A DNA stretch of 64,000 nt from UBA7662 sp036787895 (GTDB lineage: Bacteria; Bacteroidota; Bacteroidia; UBA7662): NCBI GenBank assembly GCA_036787895.1, contig DAIQOK010000001.1, positions 124,001 to 188,000 of the forward strand, given 5' to 3'. The notes under the pieces were generated by a model that had not been told where the DNA came from, did not search any database, and saw only the letters and a program-made list of their open reading frames with translations. Made by a program: the position numbers and the translations under genes. Below, one piece after another: positions 27,692-35,798 of this stretch (positions within the stretch are counted from its first letter, which is position 1; every line of letters begins with the position of its first letter).

Positions 27692-27699
27692 TACCTTTG
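27692..27699 (+). promoter_or_regulatory. candidate -7 promoter element for the thioesterase gene
   Basis: TACCTTTG followed by CGCCC, the classic look of Bacteroidota -7 boxes, 16 bases before the ATG at 27716. The -33 region (around 27668) is poor. Confidence 0.5.
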
Positions 27700-27715
27700 C
27701 GCCCAAATAGAAGTT

Positions 27716-28237
27716 ATGGCCAGCGTAAAATTTAAAACTCCTTCGGCATCCTATACGGTGATGAATGAGTTAATACTCCCCAACGATACCAACACCCTGA
27801 ATAATCTGATGGGAGGCAAGTTGCTACATTGGATGGATATCTGTGCTGCTATTGCAGCTCAAAAACATTCGAATAGAATAGTAGTAACTGCTAGTGTAGA
27901 TAATGTTTCTTTTCGTAAGGCTATCAAATTAGGCGATGTGGTGACACTCGAAGCCAAGGTCACCCGCAGTTTTAATTCTTCTATGGAAGTGCATATTGAA
28001 GTATCGGCCGAGAATATACCCGCTGGTCAAAAATACAAGTGTAATGAGGCCTATTTTACGTTTGTGGCAGTTGACCAGTTAGGCAATCCAATAAATGTAC
28101 CCGATTTAAAACCCGAAACAAAAGGGGAGCAAAAGTTGTTTGAAGGGGCTTTGCGTCGGCGACAATTACGCCTCATTTTAGCCGGTCGCATGAAGCCTGA
28201 TGAAGCAACCGAACTACGTTCCTTGTTTTTATCATAA
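27716..28237 (+). CDS. acyl-CoA thioesterase, hotdog fold
   Basis: A 173-residue hotdog-fold protein of the YciA/BFIT-like group that hydrolyses acyl-CoA. Typical stretches are NTLNNLMGGKLLHWMDICAA (helix with the catalytic Asp region), ASVDNVSFRKAIKLGDVV and the later VTRSFNSSMEVHIEV strands. The last ~40 residues are a charged helical tail. Acyl-chain preference cannot be inferred. Single gene with its own promoter box and a bidirectional terminator. Confidence 0.9.
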   Translation: MASVKFKTPSASYTVMNELILPNDTNTLNNLMGGKLLHWMDICAAIAAQKHSNRIVVTASVDNVSFRKAIKLGDVVTLEAKVTRSFNSSMEVHIEVSAENIPAGQKYKCNEAYFTFVAVDQLGNPINVPDLKPETKGEQKLFEGALRRRQLRLILAGRMKPDEATELRSLFLS

Positions 28238-28241
28238 AAAA

Positions 28242-28265
28242 ATCCCATCCGGTCTCGGATGGGAT
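28242..28265. terminator. bidirectional terminator between thioesterase and M16 genes
   Basis: Nine-bp perfect stem ATCCCATCC / GGATGGGAT with loop GGTCTC, flanked by an A run on the left and a T run on the right, so it can end transcripts from both convergent genes. Confidence 0.92.
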
Positions 28266-28289
28266 TTTTTCATTATCGCCTATTTAGCT

Positions 28290-30374
28290 TTATTCTACGG
28301 CAAAATCATCGTCTTTCATTTTGGTGTTGGCTTCGGCCGATTTCAAGCTGAGTTCAACAATCTGAATGCCCAAGTCAACGCTCATCTTACCCGGTACTTT
28401 GATGCCGCCTTTTACATCCTGGTAATCGGAATAGTCGGTTGTCTGGGTCATCGGTCCTTCCGGTCCTTCGGCACTACTAATTTCACGGATTTTGAGGCCT
28501 GTTTTCATATCGTAATACATGCTGGTCTTTTTGCCTTTTGCATTGGTAACTTCCACCCAATAGGCTTCGGAATTAGCAACCGCTTCAATACCTTTGAGCT
28601 GCATGCTGTAGCCTGGGCCGAAATACAGCAATTCACCCAACATTGCAGCACTTTCAGCCAACTCATCGAGCTCTTCACCCTCGAGCATTTTGTTGCCCTG
28701 CATACCACTCTGTTTGGCTTTTTTACCATTATAGACAACCTTTTGGATAGTCATACTACCATTGATTTTGGCCTCACTCATAAACATATTCGGTGCCTTT
28801 TTGGCAATTGTTTGCTCTAAAGCCATATTCTGTACTGTAGCACCCATGACTACCTTCAGGTCCTTGATTTTTTTCCAGTTGGCTTCACCGCCTATCGCAT
28901 TAATATAATTGCGGACTACAGTTTCTGCAGTTACGCCGGCTGGGATAGGGGTAGTGATAGCTTTTACTGGCTGTCCATAACTATCATAAAATTCCACCTT
29001 ACCCGACTGGGCGAATACCGCCAGTTTGCTTGCTATTTCATCCCGATTACCAACACAAATAATATAGGCGTTGTCGGGCAGCACATATTTGCCGGCGACA
29101 CGCCGGATGTCGGCCGGACTCAAGGAATTAAGACGCTGTAAGTAGGTTTTGTAATAGTCTTTGGCCAAACCATAACGTTCTATGTTGATCGCGAAATTGG
29201 CCACGGTTTGTGGACGTTCTAAGGAGCGGGCAAAGTTACCGGTCATAAAGTTCAATATTCCCTGAACTTCATCCTGCGGTACATCTTCGTTCCGTAAACG
29301 ATCCAACTCATAAATAAATTGAGTTACGGCGCTGTCGGTAACAGCTGTCCTAACCTGAGCCGATGCATTAAATTCTCCTACCAATTTATCAGAACGGATA
29401 TCAGAGTAGGCACCATAAGTATAGCCATGAGTTTCACGCAGGTTTTTGAACAAACGTGCATCGCCGCCACCTAAAATATTATTCATGGCATTGATAGCAA
29501 TGGCATCAGGGACACCTGGTTTATAATCGACCGGATGAGCAATATTGATGACAGTTTGAACCGCTCCGGTTTTGTTCACAACAATCACACGCCTTCCTTT
29601 CGGAGGCGTTGGCATGGTGTAGCTATGACGAGGCACCTCTTTTTTTTCCCAACTGCCAAATGCGCGTTCTATCATTCGTCTCGCTTCATCAAAGCTGATA
29701 TCACCAACTACAGCCAGGTAACCAACATTAGGTCGGAAATAAGTGCGAAAATGATTTTCGATCATTTTTAGGTTAACCTTTTCGATGCTGGCCTCTGTAA
29801 CGATTTCTCCGTATGGATGCTTGTTGCCATAAACCAAGGCGTTTCTTACATTGGCTGCAATGGCGTTAGCGTCATCTTTGTTGGTCTGCAAATTGGAGAT
29901 AGTTAGTTTTTTTTGTTTATCCAGCTCTTCTTGCTTGAAAACAGGGTTGAGAATAATGTCGCTGATGAGGGAAAGCAGGGCCTCACTGTGTTTGCTCAGG
30001 CTAGCTGCATAAAAGCCATCGGCAGTAATACTAAAATTGGCACCAAGTAAGTCGATTGCTGCATCCAGCTGTTCTTTTGTTTTGGTGGTCGTAGCGGTGC
30101 CCAAAAGACTGCCAGTCAGGTCAACATAACCGGCAGCATCTCCTTCCATAACCGGGTCGTTGTCGAGGACCAATGAAAAGCTCACCCGAGGAAGCTTATT
30201 GTTTTCCACCACAAAAACCTGGAGGCCATTGGGAAGTACGAACGATTTGGAATCTTTCAATTGAATGGCCGGGGCCGGACCGGCAGCAGGTCTTTTGCTG
30301 CGATCTGTTTTTTGTGCGAACACACTGCTTCCCAGTGCGATTAAACCGAGTAGGGCAATAAATCTTTTCATCAT
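28290..30374 (-). CDS. M16 peptidase-like protein, zinc site lost, with C-terminal extra domain
   Basis: Signal peptide at 1-20 (MMKRFIALLGLIALGSSVFA). Then an M16 (insulinase-like) pair of domains to about residue 480, in which the zinc motif HxxEH is replaced by DLTGS (85-89), so this copy should not hydrolyse peptides. In other Bacteroidota such copies pair with an active M16 partner, encoded here 3 bases upstream. The last ~200 residues are an added beta-rich domain (LKVVMGATVQNMALEQTIAKK onward) that recalls lipoprotein-carrier-like folds; that likeness is tentative. Ends at a bidirectional terminator. Confidence 0.88.
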   Translation of the reverse strand: MMKRFIALLGLIALGSSVFAQKTDRSKRPAAGPAPAIQLKDSKSFVLPNGLQVFVVENNKLPRVSFSLVLDNDPVMEGDAAGYVDLTGSLLGTATTTKTKEQLDAAIDLLGANFSITADGFYAASLSKHSEALLSLISDIILNPVFKQEELDKQKKLTISNLQTNKDDANAIAANVRNALVYGNKHPYGEIVTEASIEKVNLKMIENHFRTYFRPNVGYLAVVGDISFDEARRMIERAFGSWEKKEVPRHSYTMPTPPKGRRVIVVNKTGAVQTVINIAHPVDYKPGVPDAIAINAMNNILGGGDARLFKNLRETHGYTYGAYSDIRSDKLVGEFNASAQVRTAVTDSAVTQFIYELDRLRNEDVPQDEVQGILNFMTGNFARSLERPQTVANFAINIERYGLAKDYYKTYLQRLNSLSPADIRRVAGKYVLPDNAYIICVGNRDEIASKLAVFAQSGKVEFYDSYGQPVKAITTPIPAGVTAETVVRNYINAIGGEANWKKIKDLKVVMGATVQNMALEQTIAKKAPNMFMSEAKINGSMTIQKVVYNGKKAKQSGMQGNKMLEGEELDELAESAAMLGELLYFGPGYSMQLKGIEAVANSEAYWVEVTNAKGKKTSMYYDMKTGLKIREISSAEGPEGPMTQTTDYSDYQDVKGGIKVPGKMSVDLGIQIVELSLKSAEANTKMKDDDFAVE

Positions 30375-30377
30375 GGC

Positions 30378-31700
30378 TTATTTTGAACTTTTGGGAAGAT
30401 AATGGAGGGCTACGCGATTGTTATCGGTGAGGTATTTATTAGCCACCCGACGGATGTCTTCACGGGTTACGTTTTGGTACCTGCTGAACTCAGTATTAAT
30501 CAGATTGGCATCGCCAAAATAGACCAGATAATTGGCAAGATTTTCAGCAATGCCGGCTACAGAACTGTAAGAGTTCACGAAATCGTTTTCAAACTGGTTT
30601 TTCAGCTTTTGGAATTCTTCTTCCGAGATCAAGTTCTTTTTGACGTCTTCGACTTCGGCGAGCATGGCGGCGTCGAGTATATCGGGACCAACACCCATAT
30701 TCACTATGCCGAACATCAATGCGATGCTCGCATCTTCCAAACCAAGAGGATATGCACCAACAAAAAGGGCTTTTTCATCACGATCAACGATATTTCGCTG
30801 AAAACGCGAGCTGTTGCCTTTCGATAATAAGGAGCTCAGCATATCCATGGCATAATAATCTGGCGTACCCTGTGCCGGATATTTGTAGGCATGTACCACA
30901 GCCGGTAACTGGATATTGTCGTAAACCGTGTCCCTTATTTCCTTGGGTTGAGCCGGTTCTACCACCTTGGGACGGGCTATAGGAGACTTACCTTTCGGAA
31001 TTTCGCCAAAATAGGCAGCTATCCATTTTTTGGTTTGTGCAATATTAATGTCGCCAGCAATGGAAAGTACTGCATTTTCAGGTACGTAATATTTCTTGTA
31101 GAAATCGTAAAACTCTTCCCGTTGGGCAGCATTCAGGTGTTCCATGGAGCCTATGATACTGCGACCATAGGGATGCACAGTGAAAACCCGCTTCATGGTC
31201 TCGTCAATCAAGGAACCATAGGGGGTATTGTCGTAGCGTTGACGACGTTCTTCCTTTACTACTTCACGCTGGGTTTCTATGCCAACATTTTCAATTTTGG
31301 CATGAAGTAAACGCTCCGATTCCATCCACAAAGCCAGTTCCAATTGATTGGAGGGCAGTATTTCGTAGTAAAAAGTGCGGTCATAAGAGGTATTGGCGTT
31401 TAAGGTGCCACCATTTTCTTTGACCAACTTCATATATTCACCACGGCCGATATATTCACTGCCTTCGAAAAGTAAATGTTCGAAGAAATGGGCAAACCCT
31501 GTCCTTGCCGGATCTTCGTTTTTAGAACCTACATGGTACAGAACGCTTACCGCTACAATGGGTGTGCTGTTATCCTGATGTAGAATTACGCGCAAGCCAT
31601 TTTTTAAAGTATACTGTTCAAATTTTATCCTGTCTTTTTGCGCCCAGGCCGATGAGCCTGCAAAAAGGACCAAGGTCAACAGTATTAGTATTTTTCTCAT
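30378..31700 (-). CDS. M16 family zinc metallopeptidase
   Basis: Periplasmic peptidase with signal peptide 1-20 (ending SSAWA-Q). The zinc site is intact: H71, E74 and H75 in GFAHFFEHLLFEG, with the third ligand among E150/E151 in REVVKEERRQ, at the normal ~75-residue spacing. At 440 residues it has the two-half-domain size of bacterial M16B enzymes, which work as a chamber formed with a second, often inactive, subunit; the downstream gene is that partner by position. Confidence 0.95.
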   Translation of the reverse strand: MRKILILLTLVLFAGSSAWAQKDRIKFEQYTLKNGLRVILHQDNSTPIVAVSVLYHVGSKNEDPARTGFAHFFEHLLFEGSEYIGRGEYMKLVKENGGTLNANTSYDRTFYYEILPSNQLELALWMESERLLHAKIENVGIETQREVVKEERRQRYDNTPYGSLIDETMKRVFTVHPYGRSIIGSMEHLNAAQREEFYDFYKKYYVPENAVLSIAGDINIAQTKKWIAAYFGEIPKGKSPIARPKVVEPAQPKEIRDTVYDNIQLPAVVHAYKYPAQGTPDYYAMDMLSSLLSKGNSSRFQRNIVDRDEKALFVGAYPLGLEDASIALMFGIVNMGVGPDILDAAMLAEVEDVKKNLISEEEFQKLKNQFENDFVNSYSSVAGIAENLANYLVYFGDANLINTEFSRYQNVTREDIRRVANKYLTDNNRVALHYLPKSSK

Positions 31701-31776
31701 AACTTAAATTTGGAGTAGTACGAATATAGTTCTATGGAAACGGAGAATAGGAAAGCTCCTCTCAATTAACAATTTA

Positions 31777-32835
31777 TCACAGTTTTACCATCCAGCCGAA
31801 TTTGTCGGCTGTTTTTCCGGTTTTAATAGCGTCGAGCTGATTTCTCAATGTATTCGACAAGACCCTGGTTTCGATCGCGGGCAATACCATATCAAAGCCT
31901 TTGTAGCTTATTGTATGAATATGAGCGATAGTTGCTGCTGTTCCTGTGCCAAATGCATCCTTAAGTTTGCCTTTGTTGAACGCCTCAAAAACTTCTTCGA
32001 TGCTGATTTTCCGAACCTCAACCTTATAGCCGGCTTCTTTAGCCAATTTAAGCATACTATCACGGGTAATGCCTTCAAGTATTGTTCCTTCAGCAATTGG
32101 TGTAATTAAGGTGTCGCCAATTTGGAAGAATAAATTCATGGTGCCCGACTCCTCTACATACTTCATTTCTTTGCCATCCAACCATACCAATTGGTCGTAG
32201 CCTTCCTGACGGGCAAATTTGAGGGGCAGCATGCCAGCGGCATAATTGCCTGCCACTTTAGCATAACCGGTACCTCGCGGAAAAGCCCTGACATAATGGT
32301 CGCTCACTTTTACTTTCAAGGGTGCAGTGTAGTAAGAGCCCACCGGACAGCAAAAAATAATGAAACGGTAGCTTTCAGAAGGTCGTATGCCCACGTATTC
32401 ATCGGTAGCAAACATGAAAGGCCGAATGTAGAGCGAATTGTTTTCGTTTTGGGGTATCCAGGCCTGATCAACTTCAAGTAAGGCCATCAAGCCGCCAATG
32501 AAGTATTTTTCAGAGATGGCAGGCATACACAAACGTTCGGCCGACTTATTCATCCGTCGGTGATTGGCATCTGGTCGAAAAACCTGGGGTTTACCCTCCT
32601 GATCACGATAGGCTTTCAGTCCCTCGAAGATAGACTGTCCATAATGTAAAGCCGAAATAGCGGGACTTAATGGAATGGGTTCGTAAGGAACAATACGGGC
32701 ATTGGTCCATTTGCCCTCGATAAAATCAGCGATAAACATATGGTCACTGAATACCTTTCCAAAGGGTATGTTGTCAAAATCGACTTCTCCTATGCGGCTT
32801 TTAGCCACCTTTTGAATTTTGAGATTAGGAAGCAT
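31777..32835 (-). CDS. ilvE: branched-chain amino acid aminotransferase
   Basis: Fold-type IV PLP enzyme that interconverts valine, leucine and isoleucine with their 2-oxo acids. It belongs to the group with KVAGNYAAGM (PLP lysine in GYAKVAGNYA), like eukaryotic BCAT, and also shows YVEESGTMNLFF and GITRDSMLKLA. The ATG at 32835 gives 352 residues. A TTG at 32859 in the same frame falls within the predicted -7 box and is unlikely to be the start. Convergent neighbours are absent; the gene is divergent from the HolD-like gene. Confidence 0.95.
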   Translation of the reverse strand: MLPNLKIQKVAKSRIGEVDFDNIPFGKVFSDHMFIADFIEGKWTNARIVPYEPIPLSPAISALHYGQSIFEGLKAYRDQEGKPQVFRPDANHRRMNKSAERLCMPAISEKYFIGGLMALLEVDQAWIPQNENNSLYIRPFMFATDEYVGIRPSESYRFIIFCCPVGSYYTAPLKVKVSDHYVRAFPRGTGYAKVAGNYAAGMLPLKFARQEGYDQLVWLDGKEMKYVEESGTMNLFFQIGDTLITPIAEGTILEGITRDSMLKLAKEAGYKVEVRKISIEEVFEAFNKGKLKDAFGTGTAATIAHIHTISYKGFDMVLPAIETRVLSNTLRNQLDAIKTGKTADKFGWMVKL

Positions 32836-32856
32836 TGAATAGATTTGTATGAAGTC

Positions 32857-32864
32857 CAAAAATA
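32857..32864 (-). promoter_or_regulatory. candidate -7 promoter element for ilvE
   Basis: TATTTTTG on the minus strand, a full match to TAnnTTTG, 21 bases before the ilvE ATG. Together with the plus-strand box at 32879 it gives two divergent promoters packed into 66 bases. Confidence 0.45.
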
Positions 32865-32878
32865 CGGATTCAAGGCCG

Positions 32879-32886
32879 TAATTTTG
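32879..32886 (+). promoter_or_regulatory. candidate -7 promoter element for the HolD-like gene
   Basis: TAATTTTG, a full match to TAnnTTTG, 15 bases before the ATG at 32902. No -33 box recognised. Confidence 0.45.
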
Positions 32887-32901
32887 AGGAAAACCCGCAC
32901 T

Positions 32902-33507
32902 ATGTCCAAATCCGCTTTAGAAACAGAAGTAGATCAATTACAAGCTAATGGTGCGTTTTTGAGTGATTTCCTGAATGTACCACTATTTGATTTAACTCAG
33001 GAGAGGCCAGTAGCTGTTGCCACATTGGCTCGAACTGCAGAACAAAACAAACTAGCTCAAGTACAAGCTCAAGTCGATAAAATTGCGCCGCAGCCACCCG
33101 TATCATCAACGCCTGTTACCTCGCTGCCTGCAGCTCCCAAGGTGGTCATGACTAAACCAATAGCTGGAATTCCTCCCAGAAAAAATTATGGTGGTAAATA
33201 TGTTATTTGGACGCCAAATCAACCCTTACCGGAAGAGCGTATTCTCATCAAAAAGATCATTGAAGCAGTAGGCATCCCAGCTGCCAGTCTGGTGCTTGAA
33301 ACTGCCACTACAACGGAACATGCCGATTGGTCGACAACACCCTTTGTGTTTGCCTTTGGGATTCAATTTGTGCCCGGTGGACTGCATACGGTAAATAGTT
33401 GGCAAGGTACCCAATTGTTAAAGACCGTCACTTTATCAGCATTGAACACTGATTTAAATCAGAAAAAGGTTTTGTGGGCTGTACTCAAACAGGCCTTTAA
33501 ATTATGA
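32902..33507 (+). CDS. uncharacterised protein, possibly DNA polymerase III psi-like
   Basis: 201 residues in three parts: an N-terminal segment (1-32), a low-complexity Ala/Pro/Val linker (about 47-95) and a compact C-terminal domain (98-201). The C-terminal pattern (ILIKKIIEAVGI, then VFAFGIQFV, then LLKTVTLSALNTDLNQKKVLWAVLK) resembles in layout the end of HolD (psi), the small replisome subunit that joins the clamp loader to chi and SSB; that is inference from pattern only. The ATG at 32902 follows a -7 box by 15 bases. Its stop overlaps the rdgB start (ATGA), tying it to nucleotide-pool or replication functions. Confidence 0.75.
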   Translation: MSKSALETEVDQLQANGAFLSDFLNVPLFDLTQERPVAVATLARTAEQNKLAQVQAQVDKIAPQPPVSSTPVTSLPAAPKVVMTKPIAGIPPRKNYGGKYVIWTPNQPLPEERILIKKIIEAVGIPAASLVLETATTTEHADWSTTPFVFAFGIQFVPGGLHTVNSWQGTQLLKTVTLSALNTDLNQKKVLWAVLKQAFKL

Positions 33508-34088
33508 TTTCACTTGTTTTTGCTTCGGCCAATGCCCACAAAGTCGCCGAATTGCGACAGCTAATGGCCCATTTACCCATCCAACTGCTGAGCCTGGCGG
33601 ATATCGGTTTTACGGCTGATATTCCTGAAACTGCAAATACTTTGGAAGGAAACGCCCTGATAAAAGCCAGTGCCATAGCCACGTCATATGCATTGCCCTG
33701 TTTTGCCGATGATACCGGATTGGAAGTGGAAGCACTCGGTGGTCGACCAGGGGTATTTTCAGCTCGTTATGCCGGTGAGCCGAGTGATAGCGCTAAAAAC
33801 AGAAGTAAGTTATTACAGGAGATGCAGGGTAAAGTCAATCGACAGGCGCAATTCAGAACAATTATTTGTTTGTTATTAGCCGGAAAAACTTACTATTTTG
33901 AAGGAAAGGTCGAAGGGACAATCCTTGAACATGAGCAAGGCAACGGTGGTTTCGGTTATGATGCACTTTTTCAGCCAAATGGCTACGACCAAAGTTTTGC
34001 GGCCATGCCAACTGCCTTAAAAAACAGTATCAGTCACCGCGGCAGGGCAGTGGAACAACTCATTGAGGCTTTAGGTCGACTGATTTAA
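33504..34088 (+). CDS. rdgB: non-canonical purine NTP pyrophosphatase (dITP/XTP)
   Basis: Removes ITP, dITP and XTP from the nucleotide pool. The family opening LVFASANAHKVAELRQL, the FADDTGLEVEALGGRPGVFSARYAG core and GNGGFGYDALFQP are all present; 194 residues is standard. Coupled to the upstream gene by a 4-base overlap. The last 18 bases overlap the 3' end of hemH on the other strand. Confidence 0.97.
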   Translation: MISLVFASANAHKVAELRQLMAHLPIQLLSLADIGFTADIPETANTLEGNALIKASAIATSYALPCFADDTGLEVEALGGRPGVFSARYAGEPSDSAKNRSKLLQEMQGKVNRQAQFRTIICLLLAGKTYYFEGKVEGTILEHEQGNGGFGYDALFQPNGYDQSFAAMPTALKNSISHRGRAVEQLIEALGRLI

Positions 34089-35096
34089 GGCAATCGCTGC
34101 CAGCGTTTCTATCCACTTGGGGTGGTCGTTCAAACTGGCTACCAATTGCACCTTTTCGCCACCGGATGCTTCAAATTCGGCTTGATATTCAACACCAATT
34201 TCAAAGATGGTCTCCAGGCAATCGGCTACGAAGGCAGGAGAGAAAACCAAAATGCGCTTTTTCCCCTGGTGGGCTAATGCATCGAGCGTTTCTGAAGCAT
34301 AGGGTTGGATCCAGGGTGTTTTTCCTAGTCGGGACTGAAAACAAACTGTGTATTGCTCCCGCTTAATACCTAATTGGGCAGCAATTTTATGGGCTGTTTG
34401 GTGGCATTGTGCACCATAACAGCCTGCATTTGTTGCAGTAAGCTGTTCACAACAACCCGCACTTTGCTGGCAATGTTTGTTTTTATCGGCTTTGAGCAGC
34501 TGGCGAACAGGAAGTCCATGAAAGCTGAATAAAATATGATCATAACTGCCAAGCTCATATGCGCTCGCATTGGCAACAAAGGTGTCGATCAGGCCAGGAT
34601 GATCGGCATAACTGTTCACAAACTCCAGTTCAGGGATGGTTTGCCATTTACTCACTTCTTCCATCACTTTTTGGTGTACTGAGCCGGTAGTAGCGGAGGC
34701 ATATTGCGGAAACAGCGGTATGATGCGTATTTTTTTGAGGTTAAGCTGCTCCATTTCCCGGAGTATGGAGGCAATAGACGGACTTTGGTAGCGCATGGCC
34801 AGGCGAACTACATAGTCGGTACCGAGTTTTTCCTGAAGTAATTCGGTCATGCGGCGACTATAATACATCAAGGGTGATCCGTTTTCTGTCCAGATTGCCT
34901 GATACGTTTTGGCAGATTTCGGAGCCCTGAACGGCGCAATAATTCCTCGCACCAATAAATTACGGGGAATAACAGGGATATCGATGACTCGGGGATCCAG
35001 TAGAAATTCTTTCAGATATTTTCTGACATCGCTAATAGCGGGAGAGTCGGGTGTGCCTAAATTGACCAGCAAAATGCCGGTTTGTTGTTTTTTCAA
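34071..35096 (-). CDS. hemH: ferrochelatase
   Basis: Inserts ferrous iron into protoporphyrin IX, the last step of protoheme synthesis. The opening LLVNLGTPDSP, the catalytic H193 in FSFHGLP and the C-terminal FSPAFVADCLETIFEI are diagnostic. A cysteine cluster follows the active site: C209, C215, C216, C226 and C231. It is a feature shared by Bacteroidota homologues and could hold an Fe-S centre or form disulfides; the sequence does not decide. Last gene of the heme run; its 3' end overlaps rdgB by 18 bases. Confidence 0.96.
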   Translation of the reverse strand: MKKQQTGILLVNLGTPDSPAISDVRKYLKEFLLDPRVIDIPVIPRNLLVRGIIAPFRAPKSAKTYQAIWTENGSPLMYYSRRMTELLQEKLGTDYVVRLAMRYQSPSIASILREMEQLNLKKIRIIPLFPQYASATTGSVHQKVMEEVSKWQTIPELEFVNSYADHPGLIDTFVANASAYELGSYDHILFSFHGLPVRQLLKADKNKHCQQSAGCCEQLTATNAGCYGAQCHQTAHKIAAQLGIKREQYTVCFQSRLGKTPWIQPYASETLDALAHQGKKRILVFSPAFVADCLETIFEIGVEYQAEFEASGGEKVQLVASLNDHPKWIETLAAIALNQST

Positions 35097-35105
35097 TGTC
35101 GTGAA

Positions 35106-35798
35106 TTAGTCCGTGAACTTATAACCTACACCTCTAACACTGTGAAGGTGCTTTGGGTTTTTCGGATCCAGTTCAAAATATTTGCGAAAGGCAAGAATGA
35201 AGTTATCAATGGTGCGGGTAGAAGGAAATACATCGTAACCCCATACCTTTTCGAGTATTTGTTCGCGACTTACTACCTGGTCTTTTTTCTCAATCAGCAG
35301 TTTAAGAAGCATGGTCTCCCGTTTGGTTATTTGGAAGGAACCTTTGGAATTGGTAACGGTAAAAGTGCTGAAATCAACCTCATTATCACCGAAACGATAT
35401 TTGTACAGCTCTTTTTCCTTCTCAGTGCCCTTTAAGCCCGACTTTACCAGTATGCCTACACGAAGTAGTAATTCTTCCAGATTAAACGGTTTGGTCAGAT
35501 AGTCGTTGGCACCCAGTTTGAGTCCCTTAACACGATCTTCTGAACTGTTTTTGGCACTCAGCACCAAAATTGGCGTGTCGCGGTTCTCCAAGCGAATACG
35601 CTCACTCACATCAAAACCATTCATGGTTGGAATCATGATATCGAGTATGACCAGGTTAAATCGGCCTTCGCGTATGGTATTTAGCGCATCGAGCCCGTCG
35701 CCGGTGGCAACCACGGTATAACCCTCGAGTTCGAGATTGAGTTTGATGGTGTCGCGGAGATGCTCCTCGTCTTCAACCAAAAGTATCCTGTAGTTCAT
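35106..35798 (-). CDS. OmpR-family response regulator in the heme run
   Basis: Receiver domain with acidic residues E9-D10-E11 and phosphoacceptor D53 (ILDIMIP), the KPFNLEELLLR switch region, then a winged-helix DNA-binding domain ending RGVGYKFTD. I start at the ATG 35798; the in-frame TTG at 35804 is weaker. It overlaps the 3' end of the kinase gene by 26 bases, so the two are made together. Its position between hemL and hemH suggests, but does not show, a link to heme or iron. Confidence 0.93.
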   Translation of the reverse strand: MNYRILLVEDEEHLRDTIKLNLELEGYTVVATGDGLDALNTIREGRFNLVILDIMIPTMNGFDVSERIRLENRDTPILVLSAKNSSEDRVKGLKLGANDYLTKPFNLEELLLRVGILVKSGLKGTEKEKELYKYRFGDNEVDFSTFTVTNSKGSFQITKRETMLLKLLIEKKDQVVSREQILEKVWGYDVFPSTRTIDNFILAFRKYFELDPKNPKHLHSVRGVGYKFTD

